DNA of 64,000 nt from Thermalbibacter longus (GCF_023806485.1 NZ_JAMSLR010000001.1:496001-560000); one strand, 5' to 3'. Positions 37,348-45,951 are shown, counted from the stretch's first letter. Numbers and translations: made by a program. Notes: a model not told the origin generated them from the sequence alone.

Positions 37348-38968
37348 CGGCATGACCTGTTCGCACTGCGAAGAGACCGTCGAGCGGGCGCTGCGAGCCC
37401 AGGGCGCTCAGGGCGTCCGGGCTGACTGGAGGCACGGCGAAGTCACGTTCACCCTGGTCGACGGCGTCGACCTCTCTACCCTGCGGAGCGCCGTGCGCGC
37501 CACCGGCTATAGACCGGGCGAGGTCACCGAGCAGCCCAGCCCTGAGCGGGCGCCGATCACGTTCTCCTCCTCCGAGGCGGATACTGACCTGGTGATTATC
37601 GGCGGCGGGTCAGCGGCGTTCAGCGCGGCAATCACGGCCACCGAGCTCGGCGCGCGCGTCATCATGATCGAGGAGGGCACGATCGGTGGCACCTGCGTCA
37701 ACGTGGGCTGCGTGCCCAGCAAGTTCCTGCTCCGGGCGGCGGAGGTCTACCATGAGGCGGGCCACCACGGCTACGCTGGCGTGCAAACGGCGGCGCTCGG
37801 CGTGGAGCTCGACCGGCTAGTCGCGCAGAAGCGCGAGCTGTCCGGCGAGCTGCGGCGCGAGAAGTACGAGGAACTGATCGAGTACTACGGCTGGGAGCTG
37901 ATCCGTGGCCGCGCTCGCTTCATCGGCCCCGATGCGGTGGCGGTCGGTGACCGGGTGGTACGGGCCCGCGCTTTCTTGATCGCCACTGGAGCCAGGCCAA
38001 CTGTGCCGGCGATCCCCGGCCTCGAGGAGGCTGGCTATCTGACGAGCACGAGCGCCATGGAGCTGGACCGGCCGCCGAGCTCGCTCGGCGTGATCGGGGC
38101 CGGCTACGTGGCGCTGGAGCTGGGGCAGGTCGTCCGCTCGCTGGGCAGCGAGGTCACGCTCGTGCAACGCCGGCCGCGCCTGCTCCCGGACTACGAGCCC
38201 GAGGTCGCCGAGGCGATGGGCGCAGCCCTCGGCCGGCTGGGGACGACCGTGCTGACCGGGTCGCGGGTCCTGCGGGTCGAGCGCACGCGGCAGGGCCGCC
38301 GGCTGGTGGTGCTCCGGGACGGGCGCGAGGAGATGCTCGAGGTCGAGCAGATCCTCGTGGCGGCCGGCCGCCGACCGAACACCGAAGGGCTTGACCTGGA
38401 GCGCGCCGGCGTCGCCGTGGACGAGCGCGGCGTCCCGGTGCTGGACGAGGCGCTGCGCACGACCAACCCCCGGGTCTGGGTAGCCGGCGATGTCACGCTC
38501 GCGCCGCAGTTCGTGTACGTGGCCGCCTACCAGGGGCGGCTCGCCGCGCGGAACGCCGTGCTGGACCTGGAAGAGCCGGCCGACCTCTCGGCGGTGCCGG
38601 GGGTGATCTTCACCGACCCGCAGGTGGCCACGGTCGGGCTGACGCGAGCGGAGGCGGGCCGACAGGGCTACCGCGTCGAGAGCGCCTTCGTGCCGGCCCA
38701 AGCAATCGCCCGGGCGCGCGTCGACCTGGCTCCCGAGGGCGGAGTGGTGATGGTGACCGACGGGGAGAGCGGACGCGTCCTTGGAGTCCAGGCGATCGGG
38801 AGGCATGCCGGCGAGATGATCTACGCCGCCACGCTGGCGGTGAAGCACCGGCTGACGGCCGGCGATCTGGTCGAGAGCTTCGCGCCCTACCTGACGATGG
38901 CCGAAGGCCTGCGGCTGGCGGCGCTGGCGTTCGAGCGAGACGTGGCGAAGCTCTCCTGCTGCGCGTGA
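37310..38968 (+). CDS. merA: Mercuric reductase with N-terminal metal-binding domain
   Basis: A 552-residue flavoprotein disulfide reductase. Residues 10-70 are an HMA domain with Cys17 and Cys20 (GMTCSHCEETVERAL). FAD motif LVIIGGGSAAFSAAI; redox-active pair Cys129/Cys134 in GGTCVNVGCVPSKFLLR; NAD(P)H domain LGVIGAGYVALELGQVVRSLG; and the C-terminal Cys550-Cys551 (KLSCCA) that hand Hg(II) to the active site. It reduces Hg(II) to volatile Hg(0) with NADPH in the cytoplasm. The start at 37310 follows GGAAGG. Confidence 0.96.
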   Translation: MKKQARAYRMAIDGMTCSHCEETVERALRAQGAQGVRADWRHGEVTFTLVDGVDLSTLRSAVRATGYRPGEVTEQPSPERAPITFSSSEADTDLVIIGGGSAAFSAAITATELGARVIMIEEGTIGGTCVNVGCVPSKFLLRAAEVYHEAGHHGYAGVQTAALGVELDRLVAQKRELSGELRREKYEELIEYYGWELIRGRARFIGPDAVAVGDRVVRARAFLIATGARPTVPAIPGLEEAGYLTSTSAMELDRPPSSLGVIGAGYVALELGQVVRSLGSEVTLVQRRPRLLPDYEPEVAEAMGAALGRLGTTVLTGSRVLRVERTRQGRRLVVLRDGREEMLEVEQILVAAGRRPNTEGLDLERAGVAVDERGVPVLDEALRTTNPRVWVAGDVTLAPQFVYVAAYQGRLAARNAVLDLEEPADLSAVPGVIFTDPQVATVGLTRAEAGRQGYRVESAFVPAQAIARARVDLAPEGGVVMVTDGESGRVLGVQAIGRHAGEMIYAATLAVKHRLTAGDLVESFAPYLTMAEGLRLAALAFERDVAKLSCCA

Positions 38969-39006
38969 GTCGCCAGGTGGGGCAAGAGCTGGTGAGGAGC
39001 TGAGCT

Positions 39007-39444
39007 ATGGGAACGCATGAGGAGATGGATCTGATCACCGGGGAGACGCCGCGGGGCGGCGAGGTCGACCAGGGCGCCCTGCACCCCCGGTTGGGACGCC
39101 GCTTCGCGCGCCGGGTCGAGCCACAGGAGGCGCGCCGGCAGGCCGAGTTACTGGCGAAGTACTTTCGCGGGCTTACCGACGTGACCCGGCTGCGCATCCT
39201 CGACCTGCTGATCCGGGAGGGCGAGCTGAACGTGAGCGAGCTCGTCGAGCGGTTGGATCAGCCGCAGGGGCGCGTCTCGTCGCACCTCGCCTGCTTGCGG
39301 GACTGCGGCTACGTGTCGGCCCGCCGCGAGGGGAAGTTCGTCTATTACCGGGTCGCCGACCAGCGGGTGCCGCTGCTCCTGGCGCTGGCCAAGGACATGC
39401 TGGCCGACCACGCTGAAGCGATCATCGCGTGCACGCGGATGTAG
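39007..39444 (+). CDS. ArsR/SmtB-family metalloregulator of the mercury cluster
   Basis: A 145-residue regulator with a winged helix (RLRILDLLIREGELNVSELVERL, then RVSSHLACLRDCGYVSARREGKFVYYRVADQ). The recognition-helix Cys (HLACLRDCGY, two cysteines five apart) and a further Cys in the last helix (IIACTRM) give a possible thiolate site for Hg(II), recalling CmtR and the ArsR-type MerR of Streptomyces. It is expected to repress the mer genes until Hg(II) binds. The N-terminal 45 residues are charged and not conserved in my memory of the family. Between merA and the transporter-like genes. Confidence 0.88.
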   Translation: MGTHEEMDLITGETPRGGEVDQGALHPRLGRRFARRVEPQEARRQAELLAKYFRGLTDVTRLRILDLLIREGELNVSELVERLDQPQGRVSSHLACLRDCGYVSARREGKFVYYRVADQRVPLLLALAKDMLADHAEAIIACTRM

Positions 39445-39461
39445 CGCGAGGGTGAAGGCCT

Positions 39462-39701
39462 ATGAAGCGATGGGCCCTCGCTATCATCGGCGCCCTTACC
39501 TGCCCCTGTCACCTGCCGCTCTACCTCGCCCTTCTCGGTGGCACGGCCATCGGGGGAGCGCTGGCGGCTCACCAGCTCTGGCTCTTCGCAGCGATGAGCC
39601 TCATCTTCACCGGGGCGATCGCTGGGTTGCTGCGCGGCCGCCTATATCCTGCCGGAGCCAGCCGGCGCGGGCCTCGGATTCACCGCCCGGCTCGTCGATG
39701 A
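39462..39701 (+). CDS. Small membrane protein with CPCH motif (MerC/MerE-like)
   Basis: A 79-residue protein with two helices. The first contains ALTCPCHLPLYLALLGGTAIGGAL, where Cys-Pro-Cys-His in a membrane helix is the mark of a small family of mercury-resistance membrane proteins; the second is QLWLFAAMSLIFTGAIAGLL. The last 15 residues are Arg/Pro-rich and may result from a frameshift near 39632 (see the next gene). It probably moves Hg(II) or a mercury-thiol complex across the membrane. ATG after GGTGAAGG-like sequence, 17 bases after the regulator. Confidence 0.65.
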   Translation: MKRWALAIIGALTCPCHLPLYLALLGGTAIGGALAAHQLWLFAAMSLIFTGAIAGLLRGRLYPAGASRRGPRIHRPARR

Positions 39702-40095
39702 CACGGGGTTCCACTTTCACGAGCACCGAGGCCCGGTGGTGGCGATCTACACGATGGCGGGCTGGTGCCTCTCCTGTATCCCTGAAGCCCAGGCATGGGC
39801 GAAGCTTTATCCGGAGTATCACCAGCGCGGGGTTGACGTGCTCCTGCTCTCGATCGATCCATCCGACACGCCCGCCACGCTGGCGAACTTTTCGAATCTG
39901 GCAGGTCGCGAGGTGGCGACCTTGCCCTGGGCCGTCGACAAGGACCAGGCCCTCACGCGGCTACTCGACGTGCGCACGCTCGACCAGACGATTATCATCG
40001 ACCGGCGGGGGCGAGTCGCCTACGTGGACTACGGGCCGACGTCGCCTGATCAGTTACGGCGGGTACTCGATCAGTTGCTGCAGGGGGAACTGTGA
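39598..40095 (+). CDS. Thioredoxin-like (TlpA/redoxin) protein, 5' end disrupted
   Basis: The thioredoxin fold is clear: RLVDDTGFHFHEHRG (about 39688-39732), VVAIYTMAGWCLSCIPEAQAWAKL with the Cys-x2-Cys site WCLSC, LLLSIDPSDTPATLANF and the cis-Pro region DQTIIIDRRGRVAYVDYG. The first canonical start in frame is GTG 39736, in the middle of the first strand; the frame is open upstream to 39598 and continues AAAYILPEPAGAGLGF, like the end of a signal anchor. The start of that anchor (MSLIFTGAIAGLL at 39594) is in the neighbouring frame, so one extra base near 39632 may have broken the gene. It would deliver electrons to, or receive them from, the CcdA-like protein next door. Confidence 0.6.
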   Translation, partial: ASSSPGRSLGCCAAAYILPEPAGAGLGFTARLVDDTGFHFHEHRGPVVAIYTMAGWCLSCIPEAQAWAKLYPEYHQRGVDVLLLSIDPSDTPATLANFSNLAGREVATLPWAVDKDQALTRLLDVRTLDQTIIIDRRGRVAYVDYGPTSPDQLRRVLDQLLQGEL

Positions 40096-40844
40096 GTGAG
40101 TTGCAGGCTCAGGCCGCGCAGTGGCTCTCGACTCTGATCACCTGGCTGCCGGTGGGCTATGCCTTCGGCGCGGGGATGATCGCGGCGGTGAACCCCTGCG
40201 GCTTCGCCATGCTGCCGGCCTACCTGGCGCTCTACCTCGGCGCGGGCGGGCAGGCCGACCAGCGCAGTGGCGCGCGGCGGCTGGCGGAAGCCGTGGTCGT
40301 CGGCGGAACGGTGTCCGCCGGCTTCGTCGTCCTGTTTGCGGCTGCCGGCGCGGTGATCTCGGCCGGGGGCCGCTTCCTGCTGCCGGTCATGCCGTGGGTC
40401 GGGCTGGCGATCGGGGTGGGGTTGGTGCTGCTTGGCCTGGCCATGCTGGCCGGGCGCACGTTCAACCCGGCGCTCTTCGAGCAGCTCGCCGATCGCATCG
40501 GCCGCTCCCGCGAGCGAAGCCTCCGTGGCTTCTTTCTCTTCGGGCTGGCGTACGGGCTGGCCTCGCTCAGCTGCACGCTGCCGGTCTTTATGATCGCGGC
40601 CGGCAGCGCGCTGATCAGCGGCAGCCTGGGCCGGGGCTTCGTCCAGCTCCTCAGCTACGGGTTGGGCATGGCTAGCGTCGTCATCGCGCTCACGCTCGCC
40701 ATCGCGCTGGTCAAGGCCGGCTTCGTTACCCTGCTGCGACGGGCAGTCCCGTACGTGCAGACGGTCGCTGCCATGCTGCTGGTGGTCGCCGGCGGTTCGA
40801 TCGTGCTCTACTGGTCGCCGTACGTGCTCCAGACCGTGCGCTGA
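40092..40844 (+). CDS. CcdA/DsbD-like membrane electron-transfer protein
   Basis: A 250-residue protein with six helices. GMIAAVNPCGFAMLPAYLALYLG holds the conserved Asn-Pro-Cys motif of the first CcdA helix, and YGLASLSCTLPVFMIAAGSAL holds the second Cys in the fourth helix. CcdA proteins carry reducing equivalents from cytoplasmic thioredoxin to extracytoplasmic thioredoxin-like partners. Its GTG overlaps the end of the thioredoxin-like gene (GTGAGTGAG), so the pair is coupled. In this location they may keep thiols of the mercury proteins reduced, which is inference. Confidence 0.85.
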   Translation: MSELQAQAAQWLSTLITWLPVGYAFGAGMIAAVNPCGFAMLPAYLALYLGAGGQADQRSGARRLAEAVVVGGTVSAGFVVLFAAAGAVISAGGRFLLPVMPWVGLAIGVGLVLLGLAMLAGRTFNPALFEQLADRIGRSRERSLRGFFLFGLAYGLASLSCTLPVFMIAAGSALISGSLGRGFVQLLSYGLGMASVVIALTLAIALVKAGFVTLLRRAVPYVQTVAAMLLVVAGGSIVLYWSPYVLQTVR

Positions 40845-41085
40845 ACGATCCCCCGCAGTCGGTGCCGCGGAGCGTCTCGGTGCACTGAATCAGGCGCAAG
40901 CTGCCCCTCATGCCGTTCGGGCGAAGGAATCGACATCCCCGTAAGCACCCTGACGCCTGATCGTTTGCCGCTTCGTACTATCATTGGAGCGTCCGGGTTC
41001 CAGCCGGCCGCCGCGCCGTCGTGGGCAGCACTGGGCTCTAAGCACGGGAGCGCGGCTGGAGGATCCGCATGCCAGGAGAAGCACG

Positions 41086-41889
41086 ATGGCACTCGGCCCT
41101 GTCGCCCTGTTCGGTTCCGGCGAGACCTCGAAGCAAGGCCGCCAGGTGCACGAGCGCCTGCTCAGCCGCTTCTCCCCGCCGGTACGGATCGCCATCATCG
41201 AGACCCCAGCCGGGTTCCAGCCCAACGCTGGTCTGGTCGCGGCCAAGATCCGGGACTTCTTCCTCCAAAGCCTGGTCAACCTCCGCCCCGAGGTGCGCTT
41301 CGTCCCAGCTCGCCGGCGTGACGGCGTGTACAATCCCGACTCGCCGATCGTCACCGAGCCGTTGCTGTGGGCCGATTACCTCTTCGCCGGGCCCGGTAGC
41401 CCGACGTACATGGTCAAGCACCTTCGCGGCACGCGGACGCTGTCGTTGCTGCTCGAGCGCTGGCGCTCCGGGGCCGCGGTCGCTTTTGCCAGCGCCGCGG
41501 CTATCGCGACCGGCCGCTACACGCTACCCGTGTACGAGATCTACAAAGCAGGGTTCGACCCATACTGGAGCGAGGGGTTGGATCTATTGTCCGAACTCGG
41601 GCTCTGCGTGGCGGTGATGCCGCACTGGAACAATGCCGAGGGTGGGCGGGAGCTCGACACCAGTCGCTGCTTCATGAGCGTCGAGCGCTTTCGCTATCTC
41701 CGGCGCATGCTGCCGCGAGAGGCGGTCATTCTCGGTATCGACGAGCACACGGCGTGCATCATCGAGCCCGAGTCGCACAGCGCCCTCGTGCACGGTGCGG
41801 GGACGATCACCATCGTCGCCGGCCATCGCGAGGTGGTGGTACCGAGTGGCGAGCGGTTTCCGCTCGGCTGGCTCCGCGACGATCCATAA
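41086..41889 (+). CDS. Class I glutamine-amidotransferase-like protein, cyanophycinase/peptidase S51 type
   Basis: A 267-residue protein. It starts with VALFGSGETSKQGRQVHERLL, the typical glycine-rich strand of this group, then IAIIETPAGFQPN. The nucleophile elbow would be at YLFAGPGSPTYMVKHL or GAAVAFASAAAIATG, where peptidase S51 members have a Ser in GxSAGA; here Ala-Phe-Ala-Ser-Ala-Ala is found, with Ser one position off, so activity is uncertain. MPHWNNAEGGRELDTSRCFMS and ILGIDEHTACIIE are conserved blocks. ATG follows CAGGAG; a longer frame lacks a ribosome site. Transcribed alone. Function unknown. Confidence 0.7.
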   Translation: MALGPVALFGSGETSKQGRQVHERLLSRFSPPVRIAIIETPAGFQPNAGLVAAKIRDFFLQSLVNLRPEVRFVPARRRDGVYNPDSPIVTEPLLWADYLFAGPGSPTYMVKHLRGTRTLSLLLERWRSGAAVAFASAAAIATGRYTLPVYEIYKAGFDPYWSEGLDLLSELGLCVAVMPHWNNAEGGRELDTSRCFMSVERFRYLRRMLPREAVILGIDEHTACIIEPESHSALVHGAGTITIVAGHREVVVPSGERFPLGWLRDDP

Positions 41890-42048
41890 AGCTAACCAGT
41901 TGAGGCTGTGCGCCAGCGCTCGTGATCGTCGCTGGTCCGTCGCTTCTGGTGCCTGACCTCTGCCGGTAGTCGACCCTGCAATGCGGATGAGATGGGCGTG
42001 TCCCCCTGAGTGTTCATGGACAGGCGATCCTGCCAGGGGGCACGCGGC

Positions 42049-43359
42049 TCAGTCGTCGGGTGGCGTTTCGACGATCCTCGTCTGCTCGTGCGCGGAGGCG
42101 GCTTCCCGCGAAGCCCGGCGGCGGTAGGTCTCCGGCGCGAAGAGCCCGAAGAGCACGCCGGTGGTCACCACCAGCGCTGCCGTGCAAGTCAGCGCGGTCG
42201 TCGTTCCAGCTAGATCGCTCAGCCAGCCGAGCAACGCCGGGCCGATGACATAGCCGGAGTCGGCGAGCATCCGGTAGGTGCTCATAGCCGCGGCGTTCAT
42301 CCCCCGAGGAGCGATGTCTGCCGCGTAGGCGGCCGGAGCCGCGCCGCTGATCCCGCTCGCGAGTGCCCAGAGCAGGCAGGCGATCAGGAACCAGGTGTAG
42401 TTCGGCGCCAGCGCGAAGCTGACTAACCCGGCTCCACTGAGAAGGGTAGAGGGAACGATGACCGCCTTCCTGCCGAAGGTATCGACGAGTACACCAGACG
42501 GGTAGGCGCCGAGCAAGGCGAGCACGCTGATGAGCGCGAGGCCGAGACCGATCTGCGCCGGATCGAGACCGATCGACTGTTGGGCGCGGACGGGTACCAG
42601 GTTGAACAGCGCGCCGGTGCGGGCGAAGAACGATGCGAAGGAGAGCAGGCTCACCAAGAGGAACGGGCGGCGACGGAGCACGGATCCGATCTGCCCGAAA
42701 TACTGAAGCTGCTTCGCCTCCCCGGTAGCGCGTGCTGGCAAGGCTGGCCGTGTCTCCGGCACGCGCCAGAGGGCCAGCAAGGCAACGACGGAGCCAAAAG
42801 CAGCGTATGCAAAGAACGGGAAGGCCAGGCCGCCCAGGTCGGCCAGGATACCTCCGGGCAGCGGGCCGATGCCGACGGCGAAGAGGAAGACCGACATGTA
42901 GAGCGCCATCGTCCGGCCGCGAGTCTCCGCCGTCGTGATGTCGGCGAGGATCACCTGGCCGCTGGTCAATACCATCGCCGCGCCGCTTCCAGCGACGAAA
43001 CGGCCCAGCAGGAAGACCTCATAGGTCGGAGCCAGTCCGCAGATGAGATTTCCGACCACCGTGATTGCCCCACCGGTCGCGAGCGACCAGCGGCGGCCGG
43101 CACGGTCGGCTAACCAACCGGCGGGGACGGAGGCGGTGAAGCGAGCAAGCCCGTACACGGCGATCGTGAGCCCGATCAGCGCCTGGGAGACGCCGAAGGC
43201 CGCGGCGTAGAGCGGGACTACCGGCACGATGCTGCCGAAGCCGAGCTGGTTCACCGCGATGACTACGCAGATCCAAGCCAGCACTCGATTCCGCCGGTAC
43301 CAGGCCGGCAGGTTGCGCAGCCGTGCCGCGATGTTCCTGTGAGAACGCCAGCCTGCCAC
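42049..43359 (-). CDS. MFS transporter
   Basis: A 436-residue major facilitator with 12 predicted helices. The loop 2-3 signature reads GWLADRAGRRWSLATGGAI, and its second-half copy PSGVLVDTFGRKAVIVPS. Helix 4/5 region LGRFVAGSGAAMVLTSGQVILADI fits drug/sugar efflux types. The basic N-terminus and charged C-terminus are cytoplasmic. Substrate unknown; the arrangement resembles multidrug exporters. It stands opposite a cupin gene starting 92 bases upstream on the plus strand. Confidence 0.88.
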   Translation of the reverse strand: MAGWRSHRNIAARLRNLPAWYRRNRVLAWICVVIAVNQLGFGSIVPVVPLYAAAFGVSQALIGLTIAVYGLARFTASVPAGWLADRAGRRWSLATGGAITVVGNLICGLAPTYEVFLLGRFVAGSGAAMVLTSGQVILADITTAETRGRTMALYMSVFLFAVGIGPLPGGILADLGGLAFPFFAYAAFGSVVALLALWRVPETRPALPARATGEAKQLQYFGQIGSVLRRRPFLLVSLLSFASFFARTGALFNLVPVRAQQSIGLDPAQIGLGLALISVLALLGAYPSGVLVDTFGRKAVIVPSTLLSGAGLVSFALAPNYTWFLIACLLWALASGISGAAPAAYAADIAPRGMNAAAMSTYRMLADSGYVIGPALLGWLSDLAGTTTALTCTAALVVTTGVLFGLFAPETYRRRASREAASAHEQTRIVETPPDD

Positions 43360-43451
43360 CGCGCCTCCCGAGATCCAGCGGCCCGCTCGATCTTACCGCC
43401 GCGCGCTATCCTAGATCCTGCGAGGCAGACGCGCACGAGGTGAGGTGCGGG

Positions 43452-43790
43452 ATGACCGAGTTGTTCGGGCAAGTGAAGGTGTCGTCCTGGGACGGGTCAG
43501 AGAAACCGACCGAGGACTCGATCGTACAGCGGATGATCGATGAGGGACTCATGCCCTACCGCTGGGCTAACGGGCCGGGCGATGTCTACCCACCTCACCG
43601 GCACCCGTACCACAAGGTGCTCTACGTCGCCCGCGGCTCCATTCGCTTCGAGCTCCACCCAGGTGGTGCGATCGACCTCTACCCTGGTGACCGGCTGGAT
43701 CTGCCGCCCGGCCTTGAGCACAGCGCGGTGGTGGGCCCAGAGGGGGTAGTCTGCCTGGAAGCACAAGTGTTGGCGCGCAGCGGGAAGTGA
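43452..43790 (+). CDS. Cupin-domain protein
   Basis: A 112-residue single-domain cupin. Motif 1 is VYPPHRHPYHKVLYVARGSIRFEL (His-x-His ... Glu-like positions), motif 2 is IDLYPGDRLDLPPGLEHSAVVG. The histidines can bind a metal ion. No specific activity can be named; small cupins of this type bind ligands or act as isomerases. ATG 43452 was chosen after GAGGTGCGGG; earlier residues in frame are Arg/Pro-rich and unlike the family. Confidence 0.8.
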   Translation: MTELFGQVKVSSWDGSEKPTEDSIVQRMIDEGLMPYRWANGPGDVYPPHRHPYHKVLYVARGSIRFELHPGGAIDLYPGDRLDLPPGLEHSAVVGPEGVVCLEAQVLARSGK

Positions 43791-43836
43791 GCTGGTGGCT
43801 CGAGGATCGGTTTACCGCTGGTCGTTGTGGGCTTAC

Positions 43837-43851
43837 CTTAACCTGGTTAAG
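43837..43851. repeat. Perfect 7-1-7 palindrome between convergent genes
   Basis: CTTAACC T GGTTAAG lies between the cupin gene and the 3' end of xseB. The stem is short and only a few T follow, so it could be a weak bidirectional terminator or a protein site. Confidence 0.4.
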
Positions 43852-43863
43852 AGGCGATCACCT

Positions 43864-44214
43864 TTAATGCGAGCGGAAAGGCTCTTCGTCGTCTTCGTCC
43901 TCCTCTTCGTCCGTCTCGCCCAGCGGGCTGAAGTAGCGCCGGTAGTCGCCACGGTAGGCAGGTTCGCCTTCGCGACCTAGACGCAACCCACCGGCCAGCT
44001 CGCTGATACGCAGCTCTGCCTGATCCAGCAGGTCATTGCACAGCCGGATGAGTTCGACACCGCGCTGGTACTCCAGCAGTGCTTCAGCGAGCGGCAGATC
44101 GCCCGACTCGAGCCGCTCGACGATTGCTTCGATCTGACTGACCAGCCGGTCGTACTCCTCGATCGGTGCCGGCTTCGATTCCTGGTCAGGTGGCACGATC
44201 GGTTCGTCAGCCAC
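43864..44214 (-). CDS. xseB: Exodeoxyribonuclease VII small subunit
   Basis: A 116-residue protein whose core (YDRLVSQIEAIVERLESGDLPLAEALLEYQRGVELIRLCNDLLDQAELRI) is the two-helix XseB domain. The acidic tail (EEDEDDEE) is an extension beyond the usual 70-80 residues. It assembles with XseA to degrade single-stranded DNA into short oligonucleotides. Its start overlaps the xseA stop by eight bases. Confidence 0.93.
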   Translation of the reverse strand: MADEPIVPPDQESKPAPIEEYDRLVSQIEAIVERLESGDLPLAEALLEYQRGVELIRLCNDLLDQAELRISELAGGLRLGREGEPAYRGDYRRYFSPLGETDEEEDEDDEEPFRSH

Positions 44215-45454
44215 ACTCGGCTCCTCTCGCTCGGGTGAGATGCACTTCGTTCACCTGCGTCGCCGCCGCGCCGTCGATGAACTCTAAGAGCAGGTGCTGC
44301 CCGATCTCCAGATCATGGGCCGACCGCTGGCGTTGCCCAGTGAAGCGGTCGGTCACCAGGGCATAGCCGCGCTCCAGCGGTCCGTGGGGGTGCAGGAGCT
44401 GGATCTGCCGCCCGAGCGCCCCCAGCCGTTGCCGCTTCTCTTGGACTGTCCGCGCGATTTGCCTTCGCAGCCGGCCCTCGAGTCCATCGAGGCGCAGCCG
44501 CTCCTGGCCGATCCGGCGCCGGGGGCTTCCGTGCTCGAGACGAGCTCGCCGCCGGTCGAGCCGGTCGCGCTCGTCCTGCACACGCTCGTCCAGCGCCGTA
44601 CGCAACCGGCTGGCGAATTCGGCCAGCTCGCTCAACAGTTCACGGATGTCAGGCGCCACGATTTCGGCAGCGGCCGATGGCGTCGGTGCCCGGCAGTCGG
44701 CGACCAGGTCGCAGAGCGTGACATCGGTCTCGTGGCCGATCGCGGAGATGACCGGGATGTGGGAGGCGAAGACCGCGCGGGCCAATGTCTCGCTGTTGAA
44801 GCACCACAAGTCTTCGAGCGACCCGCCGCCTCTGGCGATGATGATGACCTCGGCTCGACCATCGTGGTTCAACTCCTCCAGCGCGGCGATGACGGATTGC
44901 GGTGCCTCTTCTCCCTGCACCTGGGCCGGCGCCAGCAGGAGGTGGGCGAGAGGATAGCGGCGCCGGAGCACGGTCTGGATATCGTGCCAGACAGCACCAG
45001 TGGGTGAGGTGATCACGCCGATACAGCGTGGCCGTCGTGGCAGCGGTCTCTTGCGCGTCTCGTCGAACAGTCCCTCAGCTTCCAGCTTGCGGCAAAGCTC
45101 CTGAAATGCGAGCCTGAGCCGCCCGTCTCCGACTGGCTGGATCTCATCGACGTAGAGCTGGTAGGCTCCAGCGACCTCGTAGACCGAGACGTTGCCGTGC
45201 ACGAGCACGGCATCTCCGTTCGCCGGGATGAAACGCTGCTGGCGCACGTAAGATCGAAAGAGCACGCACTTGATCTGCGACTTGTCGTCCCGGAGCGAGA
45301 AGTACACGTGGCCGGCAGTGGAGCGCACCACATTGGTCGCTTCGCCGGTGACCCAGACACTGCCGAGTACTGGGTCACGTTCGAGCACATCCCGAATGTA
45401 GGTCGTTAACTCGCCCACGCTGAGGATGGTGAACATGCCGTCGCTATTGTTCAT
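44207..45454 (-). CDS. xseA: Exodeoxyribonuclease VII large subunit
   Basis: A 415-residue XseA. The N-terminal OB fold reads SVWVTGEATNVVRSTAGHVYFSLRDDKSQIKCVLF. The nuclease domain has IGVITSPTGAVWHDIQTVLRRRYP, IIARGGGSLEDLWCFNSETLARAVFASHIPVISAIGHETDVTLCDLVADCRAPTPSAAAE, which is the catalytic core of the family. A long coiled coil (residues about 280-360) follows. It starts with TTG or ATG near MNNSDGMF, overlapping the accB stop. Confidence 0.95.
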   Translation of the reverse strand: MNNSDGMFTILSVGELTTYIRDVLERDPVLGSVWVTGEATNVVRSTAGHVYFSLRDDKSQIKCVLFRSYVRQQRFIPANGDAVLVHGNVSVYEVAGAYQLYVDEIQPVGDGRLRLAFQELCRKLEAEGLFDETRKRPLPRRPRCIGVITSPTGAVWHDIQTVLRRRYPLAHLLLAPAQVQGEEAPQSVIAALEELNHDGRAEVIIIARGGGSLEDLWCFNSETLARAVFASHIPVISAIGHETDVTLCDLVADCRAPTPSAAAEIVAPDIRELLSELAEFASRLRTALDERVQDERDRLDRRRARLEHGSPRRRIGQERLRLDGLEGRLRRQIARTVQEKRQRLGALGRQIQLLHPHGPLERGYALVTDRFTGQRQRSAHDLEIGQHLLLEFIDGAAATQVNEVHLTRARGAECG

Positions 45455-45945
45455 AACCCCGTCGTTACCGGGCGCAATCGCATCAGCGGCTGGCCGTACT
45501 CGACCGCCTGGCCGTTCTCGACCAGGAGGGCGACGACCTCCCCGCCTTGTTCGGCCACGATCTCGTTCATGATCTTCATCGCCTCGATGATCGCGACCGT
45601 TTGGCCCGGCTCGACGACATCTCCGACCCGGACGAACGGGTCGGCATCGGGCGCCGGCGCGGCGTAGAAGGTGCCGACCATCGGGGCATCGATCGTGAAT
45701 GTGCCGGCTTCCTCGGCGAGAGGTGGGACTGGAAGTGGTGTCGCTACCGGTAAGGGGTTGTGACTCGGGGTTGCGGCCTTCGCTGAAGCCGGGGTCGCCC
45801 CTGCTTCGAGCTCGATCCGCAGGTCGCCGTGCGCCACCTCGAGCCGCAGCAGGCCGGCCTCCTGCATGACCTCGACGAGCTCGCGGACAGCCTGCGTCAG
45901 AGCGGCGTAGTCACCTGCCTGGTCTCGACGATCTCGCGGCGCCAT
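45451..45945 (-). CDS. accB: Acetyl-CoA carboxylase biotin carboxyl carrier protein
   Basis: A 164-residue BCCP. The N-terminal part (YAALTQAVRELVEVMQEAGLLRLEVAHGDLRIELEAG) is the standard AccB beginning, followed by a Pro/Ala linker. The biotinyl domain (residues about 85-160) ends with VAIIEAMKIMNEIVAEQGGEVVALLVENGQAVEYGQPLMRL; the biotinylated Lys is in EAMKI. It carries CO2 for malonyl-CoA formation. No accC is next to it; the neighbours are efp and xseAB. ATG 45945 is taken as the start, six bases after the efp stop; a TTG two codons earlier is an alternative. Confidence 0.93.
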   Translation of the reverse strand: MAPRDRRDQAGDYAALTQAVRELVEVMQEAGLLRLEVAHGDLRIELEAGATPASAKAATPSHNPLPVATPLPVPPLAEEAGTFTIDAPMVGTFYAAPAPDADPFVRVGDVVEPGQTVAIIEAMKIMNEIVAEQGGEVVALLVENGQAVEYGQPLMRLRPVTTGL

Positions 45946-45951
45946 CGGCAA

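Noticed and set aside
43837-43851. The CTTAACC-T-GGTTAAG palindrome as a firm bidirectional terminator
   Set aside because: The stem is only seven pairs and lacks T-runs on either side; kept as a repeat only.
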